From contig CAJTEA010000005.1 of the NCBI GenBank assembly GCA_910575265.1, forward strand, positions 123,185 to 187,184: DNA of 64,000 bases, written 5' to 3'. The notes under the pieces were generated by a model. It searched no databases. It was not told the DNA's origin and saw nothing but the letters and a program-made list of their open reading frames with translations. Positions 8,084 to 15,375 of this stretch are shown here, one piece after another. The translations under genes and the position numbers were made by a program. The stretch comes from Oscillospiraceae bacterium (GTDB lineage: Bacteria; Bacillota; Clostridia; Oscillospirales; Oscillospiraceae). Position 1 is the first letter of the stretch. Each line of letters starts with the position of its first letter.

Positions 8084-8307
8084 TTTTTCCACAGCGCCGA
8101 ATGACAGACTTTGAGGCGGAACATAGTAAAATAGATGTGGAAAAAGCGTGTAGTCTCTGTACTCCGGATTTCGGCGCACTTGGCGGTCATATTGTACGCG
8201 ATGACCATAAACACATGTTGACCGCTCGGTTGGCTCCCAAGCGGTCAACTGATTTGTTAACTAACCTTCGGGCCAACCGCTAAAGCGGCAAGTGCCCTTC
8301 TGTTTAT
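8084..8307 (-). ncRNA. Candidate structured RNA with several long complementary segments
   Basis: No gene in this stretch is convincing, yet it holds at least seven complementary pairs: 8301-8307 with 8207-8213 (7 bp), 8289-8295 with 8176-8182 (7 bp), 8284-8288 with 8277-8281 (5-bp hairpin), 8272-8278 with 8228-8234 (7 bp), 8240-8248 with 8218-8226 (9-bp hairpin), 8170-8177 with 8094-8101 (8 bp), 8137-8145 with 8084-8092 (9 bp). The 8228-8234 segment is in the loop of the 9-bp hairpin, so its pairing would make a pseudoknot; the last two pairs also cross. A consensus promoter points into it on the minus strand. An open frame of about 50 codons (ATGGTCATCGCG start near 8206) overlaps it. I do not recognise a known family. 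Confidence 0.4.
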
Positions 8308-8308
8308 C

Positions 8309-8336
8309 CCTATACCACTGGAACCCGTTTTGTCAA
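8309..8336 (-). promoter_or_regulatory. Promoter reading into the candidate structured RNA
   Basis: TTGACA (8336-8331) and TATAGG (8314-8309) on the minus strand are 16 bp apart. Transcription would start near 8302, exactly at the first paired segment. It lies 20 bp beyond the 3' end of the HAD gene. Confidence 0.6.
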
Positions 8337-8355
8337 GCGGGGCCAAGCGGTCTTT

Positions 8356-9165
8356 TCATCCATACAGCCTGTCCAAAAGCTCCACAATATCGCCAATCAC
8401 GCCGTCGTTACAGTGGCAGAGAATCTTCGCGCCCCAGTCTCTGACCTCCCGGGCGCAGTTTTCCGGGGCGAAGGGAATGGCGGAGCGCTCCAGCATGGGA
8501 ATGTCGTTCTGGTTGTCCCCCACGCAGTAGATACGCTCCGGAGCGACGTTCAGCAGCTGGGCCACCCGGGCCACGCCGCCTCCCTTGCTGCTGCCCTTCG
8601 CAGTCAGCTCCAGGTAGCGGGGGTTGGAGAAGATAGCCTCATAGGCCCCCCCGCACCGCCCCAGCAGGCGGGCCTGGACGGCCAGCAGCACCTCCCGCTC
8701 CTGGTGGAACAGCGCCTTCACCCAGGGGGTGGGCATCTCCGCCACCTCACACTGGGTATAACCGCAGTTTACCTTTTTTAAATGGGCGAGGGTAATCTCG
8801 TTGGGGTGGCAGACGTAAATATCCTCCCCATGGTAGGCCTCCAGGGAGAGGGAGGGAAACTCCTCCATCAGCGCCGCGAAGTCGGCGGAGGCCCGGTCGG
8901 GAAGCTGGCTCCGCTCCAGCATCCGGTCCGTCTGAAAGTCGTAGATGGCCGCGCCGTTGGACAGCACCGCCGGAGCGTTCATGGGCACCAGGTGGGCAAA
9001 GGGGGCGAAGGTCCGGTGGGCACGCCCGGTGGCCACGGTAAAATATCCGCCCTGGCCGGTAAAGTACCGGATGGCCTTCAGGTTGCGCTCCGGAACGCGC
9101 AGGCTGAAATCGTACAGTGTATCGTCAAAGTCGCTGGCCAGCAGCAGACCGTCAAATTTCCCCAT
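8356..9165 (-). CDS. HAD family hydrolase, Cof-type phosphatase
   Basis: The 269-residue protein has the HAD nucleophile motif ASDFDDTLYD near its N-terminus, the Thr region VATGRAHRTF, the Lys region TAKGSSKGGG, and the acidic motif VGDNQNDIPMLE. The large cap between residues about 90 and 190 fits the Cof/YbiV subfamily, which dephosphorylates sugar phosphates and similar small phosphoesters in the cytoplasm. ATG 9165 was chosen because GGAGGGAGG lies 7 bp upstream; an open extension of 20 codons overlaps the promoter. It is a single-gene unit. Confidence 0.9.
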   Translation of the reverse strand: MGKFDGLLLASDFDDTLYDFSLRVPERNLKAIRYFTGQGGYFTVATGRAHRTFAPFAHLVPMNAPAVLSNGAAIYDFQTDRMLERSQLPDRASADFAALMEEFPSLSLEAYHGEDIYVCHPNEITLAHLKKVNCGYTQCEVAEMPTPWVKALFHQEREVLLAVQARLLGRCGGAYEAIFSNPRYLELTAKGSSKGGGVARVAQLLNVAPERIYCVGDNQNDIPMLERSAIPFAPENCAREVRDWGAKILCHCNDGVIGDIVELLDRLYG

Positions 9166-9204
9166 AGGGCCTCCCTCCGTCATTTGGCTGGTTATTTGTC
9201 TATA

Positions 9205-9232
9205 ACTATACCATAATGCCAACATTTGTCAA
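9205..9232 (-). promoter_or_regulatory. Promoter of the HAD phosphatase gene
   Basis: TTGACA (9232-9227) and TATAGT (9210-9205) are 16 bp apart on the minus strand, about 40 bp before the start codon. Confidence 0.75.
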
Positions 9233-9330
9233 CCCCTCCCATGGCAATCAGCGGCTTGTGCCAGGACGCGGCCTTTTATGCCAGAGCTTGTTGACTTGTT
9301 GAAAGGCGCTCTCTGTGCTATCATAGAGGA

Positions 9331-9642
9331 CAGTTTTGCCCGCTCTGTAAGAGGGCTATGTCGGCAGCGGGCGAAGCGATGAAACAGGCGGGCATCCTGT
9401 GCCGGGTCCCCAACTGGTGGCGCGAGCGCAATGCCGCGGTCAGTCTGTCCATCAGCCTGGGTGGGAAGAAGCCGTCTATGGTGGGGTTCAGCGCCTTGGG
9501 CGAAGTTCAGCCCGAGCTGGCGGTGGACAGGATCCCCCTGACCCGCGAGGAGATCCAGGCTCTGTTGGCCTAAACCGAGGGACTCGCTCCGCTCAAAGGC
9601 CGGCGGGTGGAGGGAGACATCCGCGGACTGTTCGGGATATAG
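9331..9642 (+). pseudogene. Remnant of an SNF2 family helicase gene
   Basis: The frame encodes KQAGILCRVPNWWRERN, then SLSISLGGKKPSMVGFSAL and VDRIPLTREEIQALLA, then a TAA at 9571-9573, and in the same frame continues TEGLAPLKGRRVEGD until TAG at 9642. This matches, from memory of the family, the SNF2 helicase-associated region (DUF3670) that precedes the ATPase core, where LTxEEIxxLL is followed by TEGLxxLKGRWVEVD. The stop interrupts a conserved stretch and both flanks of the roughly 900-residue protein are missing. A 71-residue piece is still open from ATG 9358 but has no clear ribosome binding site. Confidence 0.6.
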
Positions 9643-9695
9643 GAATCCTCATAAAACGTACACACCCAAGCGGACCTGGGCGAAGAGAATTTTTA

Positions 9696-9724
9696 TTGGA
9701 TTTTCCCGCCGAATGGATTATAAT
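9696..9724 (+). promoter_or_regulatory. Promoter of bcp
   Basis: TTGGAT at 9696-9701 and TATAAT at 9719-9724 with a 17-bp spacer, about 31 bp before the start codon. Confidence 0.75.
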
Positions 9725-9755
9725 ATAGACATATTCATCAAAGGAGGACATAAAA

Positions 9756-10217
9756 ATGTTGGAAGCAGGGACTAAGGCGCCGGAATTTACTTTGTCGGAC
9801 AAGGCTGGCGATCCTGTATCGCTGTCCGATTTTGTGGGCAAAAGGGTCGTACTGTACTTCTACCCCAGAGACAACACCCCCGGCTGTACCAGGCAGGCCT
9901 GCGCCTTCGCTGAGGCCTATGAGGAGTTCAAAGCGTTCAATGTGGTGGTCATTGGCGTCAGCAAGGATTCTGTGGCGTCTCACCAAAAGTTCGCGGAGAA
10001 GCACGATCTGCCATTTATTCTTCTCTCCGACCCGGAGCTGACCGCCATTCAGGCTTACGGCGTGTGGCAGGAGAAGAAAAACTATGGCAAGGTGAGCATG
10101 GGCGTGGCTCGCTCCACGTTCATCATCGACGAGAACGGTATGATCGAAAAGGTGATGCCCAAGGTGAAGCCCGACACCAACGCGGCGGATATTTTGTCGT
10201 ATCTGAACGCGGAATGA
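9756..10217 (+). CDS. bcp: Thioredoxin-dependent peroxiredoxin, Bcp type
   Basis: The 153-residue enzyme reduces hydrogen peroxide and alkyl hydroperoxides in the cytoplasm. The peroxidatic Cys is in the DNTPGCTRQACAF motif, with a second Cys five residues later as the likely resolving residue, the arrangement of the Bcp/PrxQ group. The Arg needed for peroxide activation is in ARSTFIID. AGGAGG precedes ATG 9756. It has its own promoter and a strong terminator, and is thus monocistronic. Confidence 0.95.
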   Translation: MLEAGTKAPEFTLSDKAGDPVSLSDFVGKRVVLYFYPRDNTPGCTRQACAFAEAYEEFKAFNVVVIGVSKDSVASHQKFAEKHDLPFILLSDPELTAIQAYGVWQEKKNYGKVSMGVARSTFIIDENGMIEKVMPKVKPDTNAADILSYLNAE

Positions 10218-10221
10218 CAAC

Positions 10222-10255
10222 CTCCCCCGAACGCCGCACGTTCGGGGGAGCCGCT
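10222..10255 (+). terminator. Terminator of bcp
   Basis: Perfect 12-bp stem CTCCCCCGAACG/CGTTCGGGGGAG (10222-10233 and 10239-10250) followed by CCGCTTTT. Confidence 0.85.
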
Positions 10256-10325
10256 TTTCCCATGCGCAGGATGATCTCCGGGCCGCGCATGACCATGTAT
10301 CTCCCCTCGTTGTCATATGTAATAG

Positions 10326-13145
10326 TCAGGATACGCCTGCTGACGCAATCGAAATACTGCCCCTTACATTTCCCAAAGCGCCGTCCGGAGCCTGGAGATA
10401 CAGCTGATAGGTTCCGGGCTTTGTTGTCGGAGGCCCGACGATAAAATCCGCGATACATTCCAGCGATTCGCCCGGCTGCCGCAGGTTATCCACAGACCAA
10501 TAGGCCACATCTTCCTGCCCGTCCTTAGCGAAAAAAACCTTTATTTGGTTTCCTGTTTTCACTGAAATGCTGTACAGGATTTCGTCCCCCTGGGACAATG
10601 TATATTCCCCCAGGCAGATCGTTTCTCCTGCCGCTACGGCCTTGAAGTCAACAGGGATCAGCTCCACATCAGTTGTATCATCCGGGTCATCCATATCCCC
10701 AAGCAGCTCAGCCACTTCCGCTTCGGTCATATAGGCGGCGCCAGTGATATCGTCGTTCGCGTCCCGGGTAATTTTAATATTGACGGTTCCCTTCGGGTTC
10801 ATATTCAGAGTATAGAAGGAGCCTTCCTTCCGGATGTCCAGAAAGATATTGATTAGCTGTCCTTGATAATAATAGGTCTTTTCATCCACCATCGTGACGC
10901 CTACCGCCTCATATTCCGCCATCTGCGCCTCGGCCCATTCCTTTTCCTGTTTCGCTTTCAGCTCGTCAAATTCGTCTCTCTTGCCTACCTTATCAAAAAG
11001 CATGGATTGAAATGCCCAGTTCCCATCTTCCAAAGCCCTGTCCAGCCAAAGTTCCAGTCGCGTTTCGTCCATACAGTCGGTCAAGATGGAGAAAAACGCT
11101 GTTTTCCCATCAACATACGCTTTTTCGGCGAAGCCGGTAAACAGAGCGGAATTTGCGTCAAGCCGGCGCGCGGCGACAGAGAAGAAAGCAAAGTCCCCAT
11201 CCGCATAGAGCTTTTCAAGCCATTTCTTTTGCGTACTTTCATCCAGCCGGGGGAACGTGATCTCAAACAGAGGCAGACTGCCGGCCTCATAGTACCGCTC
11301 TATGTCCGCGGAAGCTGTATTCGTTTTTTCAGACCGCTCGTCACTCGCGGCGGGAGCGTTGGAGGTATCATCTTCCCGCCAGGTATTTTGCCACCAGTCA
11401 TCTTCCCAGGGCTTGCCCTGCCATTCGTCCTGCCACAGGTCCTTCCAATCGTCCGGAAATTCATTAGAGGCGGTAAAGCTTTGTGAAGTATAAATCCCCA
11501 TCACACCGGAGCCTTTTCGCGTAACCCGAATTGTATTTGCCCCTGTGCCGTCTGTAAATGTGGAAGTATTCCCATTTTCCTTGAAATTCTTCGGTTTGTA
11601 AATCTCGCCCCAATCGCCGTTGTCGGTAATGGTGGTGGTGGTATTTTTGAAATCGTCTTGGGAAACCAGCTGGAAATATCCACTGTCGGCAATGGCGTTT
11701 ACCGAGCCGGAAAATCCCTCCGGCAAGATCAAATAGACGGAAGCCATATTGAAATTGCCCACAATATTGCCGGATCGAATCAGGCCGCAGGTCAGATACC
11801 CGTTATCGGCTTTTAATTTTACATCACTGTAATCCACGCTGGGAAGATAGAGCTTGATTGTTTCATCATTTGTGTTCGTGCTGGCTTCGCAGGAGATTGA
11901 AACCTTCCAGTCGCAGTTCTGCTGGCTGATGCGAACTGCATAGACATCGCTGTTGTATTCAGCCGAAATCTGATTGTCCGCCGCCGCCAGCACATTTACA
12001 GCGGCGCCGCTGACATCCAGCGACAGCGAGGGCCTGCCGGTGGTGTCCAGTGGTGTGCCGGGCAGGGACGCCGCCTGAACATTCCCCACTGTGTAAACCC
12101 CAACAAAGGCCGCTCCCAAAACGACACATAGTGTCAGCACGGCAGTCCATATCTTACCTGATCTCGATTGCTTCTTAACCTTCATAATCGCGCCCAACCT
12201 TTCTTTCAAAAGCTGTTTATTTTCGCTTAAAGTGACAGCCCCAAGATTTTCCTTGTATTTTCCAACGGCCGCCATCGCGTCAAGCAGGGTTTTCCCATAG
12301 TCCCGGGCGTTATCATATCCCATTTTCGCTAGGACAGCTTCATCACAGGAAAATTCACAAGCCTTGGTAATTTCCCGGCCCATGAGATGAACCAGCGGAT
12401 TAAACCAATGCAGGCAAACGGTTATTTGAACCAGCCATTTATAGAACATATCCCGCCGTTTGTAGTGGGTCAGTTCATGCGGAATGATATAGCGAAAATC
12501 CTTTTCGGGAATATCTGAGCTGGGCAGTACGATGCACGGATGGAAAAATCCAATCAGCAGCGGGGAGGAAACCAACGGATTGACACATAACTCAATTGGC
12601 TTTTTCATGCCTGACCGCTCCGCGACAATAGAAAGCCGGTCCAAAAGTTCAATGTCAGAAACCGGGGTTAATCCAGCCTTGATATATCGCGCAAAGCCCT
12701 GATAGATTGTTATTTTTCGTATCAGCAAGCCCAGCGCGGCCACCAGCCACACCAGCCAGATATGATTGATTAGCAACACTCCAATATCTTGAAGCGGGTG
12801 GGCGGTTGTTCCATCATCCGCCGGACTATCCACCGTTTCATTGTGCCGCTCCGCCCCAACAGCGGGAGCAAGATCGCCTTCCGGAACATTTTGTGGGGAC
12901 TGTTGCCGCGGCGGCAAGGGAGCGGTCTGGGATATCGCTTGATCGACAGCCTGATATGCCTTTCCCATCAGGCTTACTTCCGGCCCGAACGGGAGCAGCA
13001 GCCGCGCAACAACAACCAGCCAAATGTAATACTGCCATTGCCGGCTGATTTTGTTTTTCAAAAAACGTTTTCCCAAAAGCAGAGCCAGAATAAGCAAGCC
13101 GCCGGAAAAAGACATGGACAGGAAAATTTTCAAAACCGCGTTCAT
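10326..13145 (-). CDS. BlaR1/MecR1-like M56 metallopeptidase with a long extracytoplasmic sensor part
   Basis: The 939-residue protein begins with the M56 membrane protease module: helices near residues 5-25 and 37-53, a short external loop, a helix near 124-143, then the zinc site HELTH at 223-227 and the third-ligand region CEFSCDEAVL at 263-272. A further helix at about 332-352 is followed by some 590 residues that must be outside the cell. That part has a beta-rich DUF4097-like section (about 365-510), a Trp/Asp/Glu-rich linker and a C-terminal all-new section with repeated GDxAFFSxxxxRLD-like units. BlaR1 proteins sense a signal and cleave the BlaI repressor. The sensor here is not a penicillin-binding domain, so the ligand is unknown. 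It overlaps blaI by 4 bp. Confidence 0.88.
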   Translation of the reverse strand: MNAVLKIFLSMSFSGGLLILALLLGKRFLKNKISRQWQYYIWLVVVARLLLPFGPEVSLMGKAYQAVDQAISQTAPLPPRQQSPQNVPEGDLAPAVGAERHNETVDSPADDGTTAHPLQDIGVLLINHIWLVWLVAALGLLIRKITIYQGFARYIKAGLTPVSDIELLDRLSIVAERSGMKKPIELCVNPLVSSPLLIGFFHPCIVLPSSDIPEKDFRYIIPHELTHYKRRDMFYKWLVQITVCLHWFNPLVHLMGREITKACEFSCDEAVLAKMGYDNARDYGKTLLDAMAAVGKYKENLGAVTLSENKQLLKERLGAIMKVKKQSRSGKIWTAVLTLCVVLGAAFVGVYTVGNVQAASLPGTPLDTTGRPSLSLDVSGAAVNVLAAADNQISAEYNSDVYAVRISQQNCDWKVSISCEASTNTNDETIKLYLPSVDYSDVKLKADNGYLTCGLIRSGNIVGNFNMASVYLILPEGFSGSVNAIADSGYFQLVSQDDFKNTTTTITDNGDWGEIYKPKNFKENGNTSTFTDGTGANTIRVTRKGSGVMGIYTSQSFTASNEFPDDWKDLWQDEWQGKPWEDDWWQNTWREDDTSNAPAASDERSEKTNTASADIERYYEAGSLPLFEITFPRLDESTQKKWLEKLYADGDFAFFSVAARRLDANSALFTGFAEKAYVDGKTAFFSILTDCMDETRLELWLDRALEDGNWAFQSMLFDKVGKRDEFDELKAKQEKEWAEAQMAEYEAVGVTMVDEKTYYYQGQLINIFLDIRKEGSFYTLNMNPKGTVNIKITRDANDDITGAAYMTEAEVAELLGDMDDPDDTTDVELIPVDFKAVAAGETICLGEYTLSQGDEILYSISVKTGNQIKVFFAKDGQEDVAYWSVDNLRQPGESLECIADFIVGPPTTKPGTYQLYLQAPDGALGNVRGSISIASAGVS

Positions 13146-13525
13146 TGCTGCCCTTTTCCTTTCTCCAGCAGCCTTTTCAATTCCTCGTATTCCTCGTCTG
13201 CCAGCAGATCGCCCAAAATCAGATTGGAAACCAGCCCCTTTGCGCTGCCCTCATAAATCTTATCCAGGAAATTTCTCGTCTGCGCTGTCTGGTATTCCGT
13301 CTCTGAAACAAGCGTGGTATATTCGTTGCGGCGTCCGATTTTCCTGGCGCTCAGAAAGCCCTTGTTCATCAGCCGCGACAGCAGTACAATCAGGGTATTC
13401 TTTTGACATGGCCTGCCCCTTGCCGCCAGCCCGTCCATGATATAGGGGAACAGCGTCACCTCCGGCTGGTTCTCCCATACGATTTTCATAATTTCGAGTT
13501 CAGCATCAGATAGTTGTTGTACCAT
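13142..13525 (-). CDS. BlaI/MecI/CopY family transcriptional repressor
   Basis: The 127-residue winged-helix repressor has the family N-terminus LSDAELEIMKIVWE, the recognition region KNTLIVLLSRLMNKGFL and a C-terminal dimerisation helix LADEEYEELKRLLEKG. ATG 13525 has GGAGGG 8 bp upstream; the frame is open further back through the promoter, which excludes that extension. Two dyads overlap its promoter, so it very probably represses itself and the BlaR1-like gene that overlaps its stop codon. Confidence 0.93.
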   Translation of the reverse strand: MVQQLSDAELEIMKIVWENQPEVTLFPYIMDGLAARGRPCQKNTLIVLLSRLMNKGFLSARKIGRRNEYTTLVSETEYQTAQTRNFLDKIYEGSAKGLVSNLILGDLLADEEYEELKRLLEKGKGQQ

Positions 13526-13543
13526 ATATTTGCCCTCCACAAT

Positions 13544-13585
13544 GTATAACACGATGTTGACAATCAAAGTATAACGCAGTGTTAT
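13544..13585. promoter_or_regulatory. Two operator dyads over the blaI promoter
   Basis: ATAACGCAGTGTTAT (13571-13585) is an ATAAC/GTTAT dyad covering the -10 box, and 13544-13561 contains AACA-tcg-TGTT (minus strand), between the promoter and the gene. Paired dyads with TACA/TGTA-like half sites are typical of BlaI/MecI operators. Confidence 0.65.
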
Positions 13586-13596
13586 TCTTTTGTCAA
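13568..13596 (-). promoter_or_regulatory. Promoter of the blaI-blaR1-like operon
   Basis: TTGACA (13596-13591) and TATACT (13573-13568) are 17 bp apart on the minus strand. Confidence 0.85.
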
Positions 13597-13742
13597 GAGC
13601 ATTTTCCAAAAACATAGGGTACAAAAAATATCAGACGCGGCGGCCAGCATCCGCCTTCCGCTCCTTCCGCTGGCCCGCTGGTACTATGCGGGGGCACAAT
13701 TCCGCCCTTCCCTTTCGGGACATTTTGTAGTATACTTCCCTC

Positions 13743-13907
13743 TAAGAGCTTGTTTCACATCCCTCAGCATACCGTCTGACGGATCTCTCGCCGTCATACC
13801 GCGTTAAATTTTTTGGAATACATCCAGTATTCCCGCAAAAATTCGCCTTGCCTGACGGCAAAATTCCACGTCATTCGGCATACTTTGAGATATGAACCAG
13901 GCTCTTA
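13743..13907. mobile_element. 165-bp MITE-like palindromic element
   Basis: The ends are imperfect inverted repeats beginning TAAGAGC and ending GCTCTTA; 23 of the 31 outermost positions match. Similarity continues inward, and the centre is a perfect GGAATAC-ATCCA-GTATTCC hairpin (13815-13833), so the whole segment can fold on itself. TA stands at both ends, which would fit a TA target duplication. It contains no gene. It lies between the blaI promoter and the MATE gene. Confidence 0.6.
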
Positions 13908-13971
13908 CATCAAAACCTGGACGCGTCCCCGCCCCGCGGCTGGGGGCGCAGACTGATTGGAGGAACGCAGC

Positions 13972-15339
13972 TTGTCCCAGTCCCACAGAAGCGAGGAGGC
14001 GCTGGCCAGCGCCCCCATCGGTCCGCTGATGGTACGCCTTGCCCTGCCGGCGGTGGCGGCCCAGCTCATCAATATGCTGTATAACATTGTGGACCGCATC
14101 TACATCGGCCACATCCCGGAGGTGGGACGCTCCGCGCTCACCGGCCTGGGGGTCACCTTTCCCATCATCATGCTCATTTCCGCCTTCACCGCCTTCGCGG
14201 GCATGGGCGGCGCTCCGCTTGCCTCCATCCGCCTGGGAGCGGGGGACCGGGAGGGGGCGGAAAAGATTCTGGGCAATTCCACCGCGCTGCTGCTGATGAT
14301 GGCCGCTGTCCTCACCACGGTGTTTTCCGTGATAAAGGAGCCGGTTCTCATGGCCTTCGGCGCCTCGGAGGACACCATCGGCTACGCCCTGGATTACATC
14401 TCCATCTACCTGGCGGGCACCGTCTTTGTCCAGCTGGCCCTGGGGCTTAACGCCTATATCACCGCCCAGGGGCAGGCTCTGGTGGCCATGTGCTCGGTGC
14501 TCATTGGGGCGGTGTTGAATATCCTCCTGGATCCGCTGTTTATCTTCGGCTTTGGGATGGGGGTAAAGGGCGCGGCCACCGCCACCATTCTCTCCCAGGG
14601 GGTGAGCGCCTGCTGGGTGACGGGCTTTCTGTGCTCTGGACGGTCCGGACTGCGCGTCCGGCCGAAAAATATGCGCCTGGAGCGGGCGGTGGTGGGAAAA
14701 ATCGCCGCTCTGGGGGTGGCCCCCTTTATCATGCAGTCCACCGAGAGCCTGGTAACGGTGGTGCTCAACTCCGGCCTGCAATTTTACGGCGGGGACCTGT
14801 ATGTAGGCACCGTCACCGTCATGCAGAGCGTGATGCAGATGGTAGTCATGCCGGTGCAGGGGATCACCCAGGGAGTGCAGCCCGTTATGAGCTATAACTT
14901 TGGCGCGAAGAACTACCGGCGCGTGCGGGAGACCTTCCGGCTTCTGCTGCGCACGACGCTGACCGTAACCGTCGCCGCCTTTCTGGTTACCTTCTTCCTG
15001 CCGGAACCGCTGGCCCTTATCTTCAACGACGACCGGGAGCTGGTGGAGCTGGTCGGCAAGGTCATGCCTGTTTTCTTCGGCGGCATCTGGGCCTTTGGAG
15101 CGCAAATGGCCTGTCAGTCCACTTTTATGGCCATGGGCCAGGCCAAAACCAGCCTGTTTCTGGCCCTTCTGCGCAAGGTGATCCTGCTGGTCCCGCTGGC
15201 GATCATCCTGCCCATGGCCACAAAAAATGTGATGGGCATCTATGTGGCCGAGCCGGTGGCCGACATTCTGGCCTCCGCCACCACCCTGACCCTGTTTCTC
15301 CACAAACGGAATACGCTGCTGCCGGAGAGCGCTGGATAA
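13972..15339 (+). CDS. MATE family efflux transporter
   Basis: The 455-residue protein has twelve predicted membrane helices in two homologous halves, with the family motifs PLMVRLALPAVAAQLINML near the start, NIVDRIYIGHIP, and PVQGITQGVQPVMSYNFGA in the second half. It exports cationic drugs or metabolites with an ion gradient. I place the start at TTG 13972 because GGAGG lies 8 bp before it; the TTG at 13957 has no such site. A terminator follows directly. The gene is monocistronic, and its promoter must lie in or behind the palindromic element. Confidence 0.92.
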   Translation: MSQSHRSEEALASAPIGPLMVRLALPAVAAQLINMLYNIVDRIYIGHIPEVGRSALTGLGVTFPIIMLISAFTAFAGMGGAPLASIRLGAGDREGAEKILGNSTALLLMMAAVLTTVFSVIKEPVLMAFGASEDTIGYALDYISIYLAGTVFVQLALGLNAYITAQGQALVAMCSVLIGAVLNILLDPLFIFGFGMGVKGAATATILSQGVSACWVTGFLCSGRSGLRVRPKNMRLERAVVGKIAALGVAPFIMQSTESLVTVVLNSGLQFYGGDLYVGTVTVMQSVMQMVVMPVQGITQGVQPVMSYNFGAKNYRRVRETFRLLLRTTLTVTVAAFLVTFFLPEPLALIFNDDRELVELVGKVMPVFFGGIWAFGAQMACQSTFMAMGQAKTSLFLALLRKVILLVPLAIILPMATKNVMGIYVAEPVADILASATTLTLFLHKRNTLLPESAG

Positions 15340-15344
15340 AGTGT

Positions 15345-15375
15345 AAGGACCGCCGAACAGGCGGTCCTTGTTTTT
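15345..15375. terminator. Terminator between the MATE and VWA genes
   Basis: Perfect 10-bp stem AAGGACCGCC/GGCGGTCCTT (15345-15354, 15360-15369) with GTTTTT on the plus strand. The VWA gene ends at 15374, so it overlaps the T tract. Confidence 0.8.
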
